This document shows, one piece after another, positions 1 through 4,910 of a stretch of 6,193 nucleotides of DNA. Made by a program: the position numbers and the translations under genes. Each line of letters begins with the position of its first letter. The first letter of the stretch is position 1. Location of the stretch: assembly GCA_036554605.1 (NCBI GenBank), contig DATBMY010000277.1:1-6193 (forward strand). Reading direction: 5' to 3'. The DNA comes from DATBMY01 sp036554605 (GTDB lineage Bacteria; Acidobacteriota; Blastocatellia; UBA7656). The notes under the pieces are model-generated. The model ran no database searches, was not told where the DNA came from, and saw only the letters and a list, made by a program, of their open reading frames with translations.

Positions 1-800
1 TGCTGCTGCTGCTCGTAGTTGGCAACCAACTGCTCGGGCCAGAAGAAGTTGAGAGGTATGTAATTGGGCAGGTGCTCGCATTCTTCCCCGGCGCGAAAGA
101 GTTCGTTCGTCAGAATCTCAGGTCGCTTTCGGAAACCTCGACCGGCTTGATTCTGAGCTGCCTGTTCGTGATGCTGTGGGCAGCTTCGTGGATGTTCACC
201 GTAATAGAGAAAGCCCTGAATCGCATATGGGGAACACATCCCCGCTCTTTCCTGCACGGGCGGGCGGTAAACTTCGCGGTGATGAGCACGGCATGGGGCC
301 TTTTAGGCGTCTCGGCTCTTATCACCGCGCTGGTGACGGGTCTGAGAGCCGCGGCCGAGCGTTTACCCATGAGGCTCAGGCCAGAGATCGTCGCAGTCTC
401 GGATTATGCCTGGCAGACCTTCTTCATAGTGATAAGCGTCGCGGTGACCGTAGGGCTATTCGCTTTGCTTTATAAGATACTGCCCAACACAGTCGTCACC
501 ACGGGCGAGGCGCTGCTCGGGGGCGTCATCGCGGGAGTTATGTGGGAGGGGGCCAAGTTCGGATTCGCGATGCTGCTCCCGTTCTTTCATTATGACCTGC
601 TTTACGGGTCGATAGGGGCGGGGGTCGCGCTGCTCACATGGGTATATCTTTCGAGCGTCATCATGCTGTTCGGCGCGCAGTTCACGGCGCTGCTGCATCG
701 CGCCCACCTGCTTGAAGCGTCATATAAGAAACCTGAAACCGGCAGCCTCCCGTTAAAAGTCGATAATGCGGAAGGCCAGGAGTCCGGCAGCGGCGGGTAA
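1..800 (+). CDS. YihY/BrkB-family inner membrane protein, C-terminal part
   Basis: The reading frame is open to the left edge (codons begin at base 3), so the gene starts outside the window and a GTG at 72 is not its start. About 265 residues are visible. They carry several hydrophobic segments: the first residues (LLLLVVGNQLLG), around the WAASWMFTVIEKALNRIWG motif, then VMSTAWGLLGVSALITALV, FFIVISVAVTVGLFALLY, and a C-terminal pair around LYGSIGAGVALLTWVYLSS and MLFGAQFTALLH. The aromatic-rich LNRIWG motif, the YGS(I/L)GA turn and the LFGAQ ending are typical of the YihY/virulence factor BrkB family (UPF0761), polytopic proteins of the cytoplasmic membrane whose transport role is not firmly established. 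The tail after the last helix is short, polar and rich in Gly, Ser and Glu. queA follows after 10 bases, so the two may be cotranscribed. The family call is firm; the function is not. Confidence 0.88.
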   Translation, partial: LLLLVVGNQLLGPEEVERYVIGQVLAFFPGAKEFVRQNLRSLSETSTGLILSCLFVMLWAASWMFTVIEKALNRIWGTHPRSFLHGRAVNFAVMSTAWGLLGVSALITALVTGLRAAAERLPMRLRPEIVAVSDYAWQTFFIVISVAVTVGLFALLYKILPNTVVTTGEALLGGVIAGVMWEGAKFGFAMLLPFFHYDLLYGSIGAGVALLTWVYLSSVIMLFGAQFTALLHRAHLLEASYKKPETGSLPLKVDNAEGQESGSGG

Positions 801-810
801 AGATCATTAT

Positions 811-1878
811 ATGCTCGTTTCCGATTTCGATTATCATCTCCCCGACGAGTTGATCGCGCAGGAACCGGCCCCGCGCCGCGATGAGTCGAGATTGCTGGTC
901 GTTGATCGCGCACGCGACAGGCTCGCCGACGCGGTATTTGCTCAACTGCCCGAGTTCCTGAGACCGGGCGATCTGCTCGTGCTGAATAATACGAGAGTAT
1001 TTCCCGCGCGCCTGATCGGCCGCAGGGTCAGGACCACCGCGCGCGGCGAGCAGATACTGGGCGGGCGCGTTGAGGTCTTTCTGGTTCGCCGCCTTGAGCC
1101 GCTCGTGTGGGAAGCGCTCGTTCGCCCGGGCAAATCGCTGCTTCCGGGCGCTCAGGTCGAATTCGCGCGCGGGAGACTTGCGGCCGAAGTCGTCGAATGG
1201 CACGAGTTCGGCCGGCGCATAATTCGCTTTCACAGCGAAGGCGGCTTTGACGAGATCGTTGATCGGATCGGGCGGACGCCGCTGCCGCCATACATAAAGC
1301 GCGATGAAGAGGACCGCCTCGACGCCGAAAGGTACCAGACCGTTTTCGCGCGCGAGCGCGGAGCGGTGGCCGCGCCCACGGCCGGGCTCCATTTCACCGA
1401 AAGGCTGCTTGAAGAACTTCGAGCAGGCGGAGTCGAGACGGCGGAAATAACCCTGCACGTCGGGTACGGGACTTTTCAGCCGGTGAGGGTCGAGCGCGTA
1501 GAAGATCACCGGGTAGAGCCGGAGTTTTACTCGATAAGCGATCGAGCGGCTACTTCGATTAATCGCGCGCTCGGTGAAGGAAGGCGGGTCATCGCCGTCG
1601 GCACGACAACGACGCGAGCGCTTGAGACGGCCGCGCTCCAAGCGGACCACAAGATAGCGGCAACCGCTCAGCCCGTCGTGACCGGCCTTTTCATCTATCC
1701 CGGTTTCGAGTTCAAAGTATTGGGAGGGCTGGTCACGAATTTTCATTTGCCGCGCTCGTCGCTATTGATGCTCGTGTGCGCCTTCGGCGGGCGAGAGTTT
1801 ATTATGAACGCATACCGCCATGCGGTAGAGCGCCGCTACAGGTTCTATAGCTACGGCGACGCCATGCTGATTCTATGA
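811..1878 (+). CDS. queA: S-adenosylmethionine:tRNA ribosyltransferase-isomerase (queuosine biosynthesis)
   Basis: QueA transfers and isomerises the ribose of S-adenosylmethionine onto preQ1 at position 34 of tRNA, giving epoxyqueuosine. It is cytoplasmic. The 355-residue product has normal length and the family motifs in order: SDFDYHLPDELIAQEP at the N-terminus, LLVLNNTRVFPARL (about 54-68), AAPTAGLHFT (187-196), TLHVGYGTFQPV (214-225), GTTTTRALE (264-272), IYPGFEFKV (295-303), TNFHLPRSSLLMLV (309-322) and YSYGDAMLI at the end. I chose the ATG at 811 because MLVSDFDYHLPDELIA matches the usual QueA N-terminus; an in-frame codon at 766 would add 15 unrelated residues inside the BrkB gene. No clear Shine-Dalgarno precedes 811, so translation may be coupled to the upstream gene. 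Where E. coli has IMHSEY after the DH pair, this protein reads RVEPEFY, a substitution seen directly here. A strong terminator follows. Confidence 0.97.
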   Translation: MLVSDFDYHLPDELIAQEPAPRRDESRLLVVDRARDRLADAVFAQLPEFLRPGDLLVLNNTRVFPARLIGRRVRTTARGEQILGGRVEVFLVRRLEPLVWEALVRPGKSLLPGAQVEFARGRLAAEVVEWHEFGRRIIRFHSEGGFDEIVDRIGRTPLPPYIKRDEEDRLDAERYQTVFARERGAVAAPTAGLHFTERLLEELRAGGVETAEITLHVGYGTFQPVRVERVEDHRVEPEFYSISDRAATSINRALGEGRRVIAVGTTTTRALETAALQADHKIAATAQPVVTGLFIYPGFEFKVLGGLVTNFHLPRSSLLMLVCAFGGREFIMNAYRHAVERRYRFYSYGDAMLIL

Positions 1879-1883
1879 TCCTC

Positions 1884-1925
1884 AATAAAAGAAGGCGGCC
1901 GAAACTGGCCGCCTTCTTTCGTTTT
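1884..1925. terminator. Bidirectional Rho-independent terminator between convergent genes
   Basis: A perfect 13-bp stem (1888-1900 with 1907-1919, arm AAAGAAGGCGGCC) closes a 6-base loop. On the plus strand it is followed by CGTTTT, and on the minus strand the arm runs into TTTTATT. It lies 9 bases after the queA stop and about 20 bases from the stop of the convergent thioredoxin-like gene, so it probably ends both transcripts. Confidence 0.93.
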
Positions 1926-1939
1926 GACTGAACCTCTAT

Positions 1940-2425
1940 TTAGCTTGAGGCTTCTTTCGTTGCCGCCACGGTCGCAAGCACGCGGTTCATCGCGGAAAAC
2001 AGCATGTCGAGCCCGCGCTCGCCCGCCGCGAAGCTTCGCAGCTTGCCTTCGGCGTCGAACAGATAATAAGCGGGCACGTACCCTTGATCATTCTTGAATG
2101 AATCGCGCAGCTTATGATCGTTATCGATCGCGCAAACCTCGGTGATGTTATGGTCGGCGACGGCCTTGCGAACCGCTACAACGTCGAGGTCCGACGGATA
2201 GCGCGGCATGTGAATGGCTATCACGCGCAACCCCTGATCGCGCATCTTCTCGCGCCATTCGGAAACGCGCGGCATATTCTCTTTGCAGATGCCGCAGCTC
2301 ACCGACCAGAAATGGACTAGCGTAGGCTGGCCCTTCGCTTCCGTAGCGGCTTCCTCGGCGGACCCTCTTACCCATTCTGTCGCGCCCTCGAGCGAGGGCA
2401 TCTCGGTCCCGATTCTCATCGGCAT
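1940..2425 (-). CDS. TlpA/ResA-like thioredoxin-fold thiol-disulfide oxidoreductase
   Basis: The 161-residue product has a thioredoxin fold: TLVHFWSVSCGICKENMP holds the redox pair Cys44-Gly-Ile-Cys47, and the cis-proline loop is GYVPAYYLFD (Pro118). The extra strand and helix around VIAIHMPRYPSDLD and the absence of a flavin or second active site fit the TlpA/ResA/AhpC-TSA-like branch. There is no signal peptide or lipobox, so it should be cytoplasmic, unlike most TlpA proteins. The start at 2425 (MPMRIGTEMPSLEG) has GAGGT at 2433-2437, 7 bases upstream. A longer frame from 2527 would overlap the ahpC end and translate an intergenic hairpin, so it is unlikely. It is last in the perR-ahpC cluster, 68 bases after ahpC. 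By inference it may reduce the peroxiredoxin or repair thiols under peroxide stress; CGIC is not the canonical CGPC of thioredoxin. An extra Cys98 is present. Confidence 0.9.
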   Translation of the reverse strand: MPMRIGTEMPSLEGATEWVRGSAEEAATEAKGQPTLVHFWSVSCGICKENMPRVSEWREKMRDQGLRVIAIHMPRYPSDLDVVAVRKAVADHNITEVCAIDNDHKLRDSFKNDQGYVPAYYLFDAEGKLRSFAAGERGLDMLFSAMNRVLATVAATKEASS

Positions 2426-2432
2426 ATCTCTT

Positions 2433-2437
2433 ACCTC
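2433..2437 (-). promoter_or_regulatory. Shine-Dalgarno that fixes the start of the thioredoxin-like gene
   Basis: The minus strand reads GAGGTAAGAGATATG, placing GAGGT 7 bases before the ATG at 2425. This is good spacing. No comparable site was noted before the longer in-frame ATG at 2527, so the shorter protein is preferred. Confidence 0.75.
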
Positions 2438-2445
2438 ATCTGAGA

Positions 2446-2480
2446 CGAGAGCGAAGAGCTCTATTAGCTCTTCGCTCTCG
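2446..2480 (-). promoter_or_regulatory. Intergenic hairpin between ahpC and the thioredoxin-like gene
   Basis: A perfect 15-bp inverted repeat (2446-2460 with 2466-2480, arm CGAGAGCGAAGAGCT) has a 5-base loop. It lies 13 bases after the ahpC stop and just before the next gene's ribosome binding site. On the minus strand it is followed by TCTCAGATGAGG rather than a T-run, so it is not a classical terminator. It is better explained as an mRNA-stabilising or processing structure, or a partial attenuator, that keeps ahpC expression above that of the downstream gene. That role is inferred. Confidence 0.7.
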
Positions 2481-2493
2481 CCGGTTTCTACTG

Positions 2494-3060
2494 TCAGACC
2501 TTCAATGTCTCCTGGCCCGGTCTCCATTCGGCCTGGCAGAGGCCGCCGGTCTGCAGCGCCTGTATCACGCGCAGAGTCTCTTCGGCAGAGCGGCCGACAT
2601 TCAGGTCGTGGACGACCTTGTAACGGAGAATGCCTTCGGGGTCGATGACGAACAGCCCGCGAAGCGCGATCCCCTTGTCTTCGATGAGGACGCCGTAGTT
2701 GCGCGAAACCTCTTTGGTCACGTCGGCCGCGAGCGGATAGCGCAGACCCTCTACGCCGCTCTTATCACGCGGGGTGTTGAGCCACGCGCGATGCGAATAG
2801 ACCGAGTCGGTCGACACGCCGATTATGTCAGCGCCGATGCCCTCGAAATCTTCGTAGCGGTCGCTGAAGGTCGTAAGCTCGGTCGGGCACACGAAGGTGA
2901 AATCGAGCGGGTAAAACAGAAGCACAACCCACTTGCCCCTGTAATCCGAAAGCTTCACGTTCTCGTTCAACTTTTCAACATTCCTGGTCGAGGCCATATC
3001 GAAATCGGGCGCAGGCTGGCCTACCTGAGCCTTTTCAATCGCAGTAAGTGTTGCAGACAT
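2494..3060 (-). CDS. ahpC: Typical 2-Cys peroxiredoxin (AhpC/Prx1 type)
   Basis: The enzyme reduces hydrogen peroxide, organic hydroperoxides and probably peroxynitrite in the cytoplasm. The 188-residue protein has the peroxidatic motif P51-x3-T55-x2-C58 in FYPLDFTFVCPTEL, the conserved Arg134 (ALRGLFVIDPEG) and a resolving Cys175 in GGLCQAEWRPGQ. It ends at residue 188, 13 residues after the resolving cysteine. The C-terminal helix with a YF motif that makes eukaryotic Prxs easily overoxidised is absent, so this should be a robust form. The ATG at 3060 (MSATLTAIEKAQVGQPAPDF) matches usual N-termini and has GGAGGA 3 bases upstream. An upstream ATG at 3156 would add 32 residues and overlap the end of perR, and is rejected. 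It is the middle gene of the perR cluster, 92 bases after perR. The family is certain; the symbol ahpC is conventional, since no ahpF is in view. Confidence 0.95.
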   Translation of the reverse strand: MSATLTAIEKAQVGQPAPDFDMASTRNVEKLNENVKLSDYRGKWVVLLFYPLDFTFVCPTELTTFSDRYEDFEGIGADIIGVSTDSVYSHRAWLNTPRDKSGVEGLRYPLAADVTKEVSRNYGVLIEDKGIALRGLFVIDPEGILRYKVVHDLNVGRSAEETLRVIQALQTGGLCQAEWRPGQETLKV

Positions 3061-3063
3061 ATT

Positions 3064-3069
3064 TCCTCC
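3064..3069 (-). promoter_or_regulatory. Shine-Dalgarno of ahpC
   Basis: The minus strand reads TGGAGGAAATATG, so GGAGGA ends 3 bases before the ATG at 3060. The match is strong though slightly close. It decides the start against the longer in-frame ATG at 3156. Confidence 0.8.
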
Positions 3070-3141
3070 ATCATTTGGTATAGGGTAAAACTCGTCGTCG
3101 CGGCGCACCCACTTCAAGCCGCGGTTAAAAGTGCTGCTGGT

Positions 3142-3147
3142 ATTATA
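3142..3147 (-). promoter_or_regulatory. Possible internal promoter -10 element for ahpC
   Basis: Just after the perR stop the minus strand contains a perfect TATAAT within ATTATCTATAAT, itself an imperfect inverted repeat (ATTAT-CT-ATAAT). No good -35 lies 16-18 bases upstream (GACTGC at 17). If used, it would start ahpC transcripts near 3135 with a leader of about 75 bases. The evidence is weak, and ahpC may simply be cotranscribed with perR. Confidence 0.3.
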
Positions 3148-3152
3148 GATAA

Positions 3153-3563
3153 TCAATCCGAACGGCAGTCCGGGCAGATTCCCAGAAGCGTCAGGTGAAT
3201 TGACTGTGGCTTGAACTTAGATTTGCGCGAAGCCGCGCGTATCAACTCGGGCGTCTCGGGCAGATCGAAATCAACGAGCTTCCCGCAACATGTGCAGATA
3301 GCATGGTCGTGGCGCGCGGTCTCGCGGTCGTAACGGCACGCGCCTCTGCCCAGGGTTATCTCTCGCAGGTGCCCCGACTCTTTGAGATAGCGAAGAGAGT
3401 TATAGACCGTGGCATAGCTGATCGTAGGCAACAGCCTTCGCGCCGCCTCATATACTTCGCTCGCGGTCAGGTGCTTTTCGCTCGCCTGGACGACGTTGAG
3501 CACGACCTGCCGCTGTCGCGTGAGCCCTGTTGCTTTACCCGAATCTTTTTCGCGTATTGGCAT
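3153..3563 (-). CDS. perR: Fur-family peroxide-sensing repressor, PerR type
   Basis: The 136-residue protein has the Fur-family layout: an N-terminal winged helix (LTRQRQVVLNVV to ISYATVYNSLRYLKESGHL, about 14-66) and a metal-binding dimerisation domain. The structural zinc site is CxxC twice, C90/C93 in ICTCCG and C130/C133 in GICPDC. Aligned by eye with B. subtilis PerR, the five regulatory ligands His37, Asp85, His91, His93 and Asp104 correspond to His31, Asp79, His85, His87 and Asp98. The aspartate in CGKLVDF is typical of PerR rather than Fur. PerR with Fe(II) represses until peroxide oxidises its histidine ligands. The neighbouring peroxiredoxin and the Per box on its own promoter support the call. 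Cys92 is an extra cysteine inside the zinc motif. No Shine-Dalgarno precedes the ATG at 3563 and the predicted leader is only about 5 bases, so the mRNA may be nearly leaderless. Confidence 0.88.
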   Translation of the reverse strand: MPIREKDSGKATGLTRQRQVVLNVVQASEKHLTASEVYEAARRLLPTISYATVYNSLRYLKESGHLREITLGRGACRYDRETARHDHAICTCCGKLVDFDLPETPELIRAASRKSKFKPQSIHLTLLGICPDCRSD

Positions 3564-3570
3564 AATCGAT

Positions 3571-3589
3571 ATTTAGAATAATTCTAAAT
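3571..3589. promoter_or_regulatory. Per box (PerR operator) upstream of perR
   Basis: The core TTAGAAT-A-ATTCTAA (3573-3587) is a perfect 7-1-7 inverted repeat that extends to 9-1-9. It differs from the B. subtilis Per box TTATAATNATTATAA by one symmetric base per half-site. It overlaps the predicted perR -10 and ends 7 bases before the perR start, so bound PerR would block its own promoter. Confidence 0.85.
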
Positions 3590-3603
3590 CCAAATTCTGT
3601 CAA
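3575..3603 (-). promoter_or_regulatory. Predicted perR promoter
   Basis: On the minus strand a perfect TTGACA (3598-3603) is followed after exactly 17 bases by TATTCT (3575-3580, four of six consensus bases). The start of transcription would be near 3568, only about 5 bases before the perR ATG. The -10 lies inside the Per box, as expected for an autorepressed gene. Confidence 0.7.
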
Positions 3604-3666
3604 CCGGGATCGAAGGATTTGCCGAAAGATTCGCGTCATCTCGCGGATGAAAATTGGCGGGGCGGC

Positions 3667-3695
3667 GTTTGCGGCGGTTTGCGCTTGTTGATAAT
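3667..3695 (+). promoter_or_regulatory. Possible promoter and direct-repeat operator of the FHA regulator gene
   Basis: GTTTGCG occurs at 3667-3673 and again at 3677-3683, a 10-bp period. GATAAT (3690-3695) is a good -10, with a poor -35 (TTTGCG, 3668-3673) overlapping the first repeat. The start of transcription would be near 3702, about 5 bases before the ATG at 3707, where no Shine-Dalgarno is seen. Repeats on one helical face over a -35 suggest regulator binding, possibly by the encoded protein. This is tentative. Confidence 0.35.
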
Positions 3696-3706
3696 ATAGG
3701 CGCCGA

Positions 3707-4483
3707 ATGACGAGAAGAGAAGCTGGCATAGAGCCCACAGTCAAGCTTGAGGCGAAAAAAGCGCCCCGGTCTGCCGCGCGCCGGCCCGTGCTCGTCGTGT
3801 TGCAAGGCGAATCGATCGGGCTCGCCGTCGGGCTTGAAGGCGAGCGCACCGTGATCGGGCGCGGGTCGCAATCCGATATAGTCTTAAAAGACGAGCTTGC
3901 CTCGCGCCAGCACGCGGAGGTCTTTCGCGCCGCGGGTAAGCACGAGCAACCCGACTATTACGTGCAGGACCTCTTATCAACCAACGGTTCTTACGTAAAC
4001 GGCAAGATACTCCGGTCGCCGCGCCTGCTACACGACGGCGATAAGATAAAGATCGGCAATCACCTGATTGTCTTCTCGCTTTTAGAAGACGCGGAAGCGG
4101 AGGCCCTGGTGTCGGCGCAGCCCGGCGTCGAGCGCAAAAAGCATCCCCCGGCCGAGCAGTTGTTGTGCTTCGCGCCGTTTCATATACCCGAAGGCGTCGA
4201 CCTGCTGTTTCGCGAAGACGAGGTCATTGCCCTTGAGCCGCGCGCCGTGCGCGTGCTCAGGTATCTGGCCGAGAATCACGAGCGCGTTGTCTCAAAAGAC
4301 GAGCTGCTTGAAGCCGTATGGCCCGACGTGTTTACTACCGACGGGGTATTGAAAAAGGCGATCTCGCAGGCGCGGCACGCGCTTTCCGACGACCCGAAGC
4401 AGGCGCGCTTCATCGAGACCTATCACCGTCGCGGCTACCGCTTTATCGCCCCCGTTTATCGCCGCGTCAAACATTATTCATAA
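3707..4483 (+). CDS. FHA domain and OmpR/PhoB-type winged-helix transcriptional regulator
   Basis: This 258-residue protein joins an N-terminal FHA domain to a C-terminal DNA-binding domain. FHA (about 27-125) shows GRGSQSDIVL (Gly51-Arg52), SRQHAEV (Ser66, Arg67, His69), DLLSTNGSYVNGK (Asn93-Gly94) and LLHDGDKIKIG, the residues that bind phosphothreonine. After a linker, residues 165-252 form a Trans_reg_C winged helix: LEPRAVRVLRYLAENHERVVSKDEL, a recognition-helix region GVLKKAISQARHALSD and the wing RRGYRFIAPV. There is no receiver domain, transmembrane segment or BTAD. By analogy with mycobacterial EmbR (winged helix, BTAD, then FHA), it probably responds to a Ser/Thr kinase, though here the order is reversed. 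The first 26 residues are basic and low complexity. It is divergent from perR with 143 bases between the start codons. The ATG at 3707 lacks a Shine-Dalgarno. An array of 11-bp direct repeats lies just beyond its stop. Targets are unknown. Confidence 0.9.
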   Translation: MTRREAGIEPTVKLEAKKAPRSAARRPVLVVLQGESIGLAVGLEGERTVIGRGSQSDIVLKDELASRQHAEVFRAAGKHEQPDYYVQDLLSTNGSYVNGKILRSPRLLHDGDKIKIGNHLIVFSLLEDAEAEALVSAQPGVERKKHPPAEQLLCFAPFHIPEGVDLLFREDEVIALEPRAVRVLRYLAENHERVVSKDELLEAVWPDVFTTDGVLKKAISQARHALSDDPKQARFIETYHRRGYRFIAPVYRRVKHYS

Positions 4484-4493
4484 CCGATCCCGC

Positions 4494-4532
4494 CGTAACC
4501 GAATCGTAACGACTTCGTCACCAAAGCTTCAT
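4494..4532 (+). promoter_or_regulatory. Array of 11-bp-spaced direct repeats, OmpR/PhoB-type operator candidate
   Basis: CGTAAC at 4494-4499, CGTAAC at 4505-4510 and CGTCAC at 4516-4521 are exactly 11 bp apart. A degenerate CTTCAT (four of six) follows at 4527-4532 in the same register and touches the -35 of the next promoter. Tandem half-sites at 11-bp spacing abutting -35 are the usual binding pattern of activators with PhoB-type winged helices. The upstream gene encodes such a domain, but binding by that protein is only an inference. Confidence 0.55.
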
Positions 4533-4559
4533 GACCCGCAAAGAGTTTTATCTTAGAAT
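4531..4559 (+). promoter_or_regulatory. Predicted sigma70-like promoter of an intergenic transcript
   Basis: ATGACC (4531-4536, four of six) and TAGAAT (4554-4559, five of six) are separated by exactly 17 bases. Transcription would start near 4566. The weak -35 next to direct repeats suits an activator-dependent promoter. No annotatable protein gene lies downstream before a terminator. Confidence 0.55.
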
Positions 4560-4597
4560 GCAACTCGTTCGAGGTCATACACGAAAGGTGATTGAGC

Positions 4598-4780
4598 GTG
4601 GCATACTGGAGCAAAAAAGCGCGGCTGATGATTATAGTAGCCGCAGCCCCTTATGAGGCCGCTACGTTAATCAGCAGATGCAGGAACAGAGGTCAACAGG
4701 CTAATCGAGACGCGCAACCAGCAACTGCTTCCAGTATGCCATCCTCGAATTATTTAGCTCGATGGGTTTCGTCATCATAA
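4598..4780 (+). CDS. Doubtful small ORF, 60 residues, unrecognised
   Basis: A GTG at 4598 is preceded by AAAGGTGAT (from 4585), a good match to the Shine-Dalgarno consensus with about 6 bases of spacing. It opens a 60-residue frame beginning MAYWSKKARLMIIVAAAPYE and ending SSNYLARWVSSS. It has no recognisable domain; residues 10-17 are hydrophobic but too short for a membrane span. Against it: third-position GC is about 45% by my count, it uses AGA, AGG, ATA and TTA freely, and its start and tail codons sit in the two arms of a 12-bp RNA helix. It may be a small protein, a leader peptide or only a chance frame within a non-coding RNA. Confidence 0.2.
   Translation: MAYWSKKARLMIIVAAAPYEAATLISRCRNRGQQANRDAQPATASSMPSSNYLARWVSSS
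4599..4741 (+). repeat. Long-range 12-bp inverted repeat enclosing about 120 bases
   Basis: TGGCATACTGGA at 4599-4610 is perfectly complementary to TCCAGTATGCCA at 4730-4741. After a one-base bulge the pairing continues for three more bases (GCA with TGC). It could be the closing helix of an RNA domain. It could also be the terminal repeats of a small mobile element, but no target duplication is seen at the borders. Confidence 0.6.
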
Positions 4781-4803
4781 TTAAAGCATGCCCCAAGTGC
4801 CCA

Positions 4804-4851
4804 GGTGTGTGCGCCACGCTCCCCCATCCCCGATTTGCAGGCGCACACACC
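4804..4851 (+). repeat. Hairpin with C-rich loop
   Basis: GGTGTGTGCGCC (4804-4815) pairs perfectly with GGCGCACACACC (4840-4851). The 24-base loop contains CTCCCCCATCCCCG. Exposed C-rich loops are known seed regions of trans-acting small RNAs that bind G-rich ribosome binding sites, for example in staphylococcal RNAs; the role here is inferred. Confidence 0.75.
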
Positions 4852-4910
4852 GCGAGGCCGGGCGGAGAGGCCTTCCTACTTTCCTACCTCCTAAAGTCGA
4901 AGTTGCTACG

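Noticed and set aside
766..810. N-terminal extension of QueA by 15 residues
   Set aside because: It lies inside the BrkB-family gene and is not QueA-like; the conserved N-terminus begins at 811.
682..1746. Minus-strand frame of 354 codons opposite queA
   Set aside because: It lies almost wholly antisense to a clear queA, and its product is Arg-rich with no recognisable motif. It is a shadow of a GC-rich gene.
1940..2527. Longer 195-residue version of the thioredoxin-like protein
   Set aside because: It would overlap ahpC and translate the intergenic hairpin. The ATG at 2425 has a good ribosome binding site and a family-like N-terminus.
2494..3156. Longer 220-residue version of AhpC
   Set aside because: The extra 32 residues are unlike peroxiredoxins and overlap the perR stop; GGAGGA precedes the ATG at 3060.
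3636..3650. Short inverted repeat TCATC-N5-GATGA in the perR/FHA intergenic region
   Set aside because: Five-base arms in a short GC-rich stretch are expected by chance and no promoter element overlaps them.
4318..4509. Small plus-strand frame overlapping the end of the FHA regulator gene
   Set aside because: It is an out-of-frame shadow of the winged-helix coding sequence.
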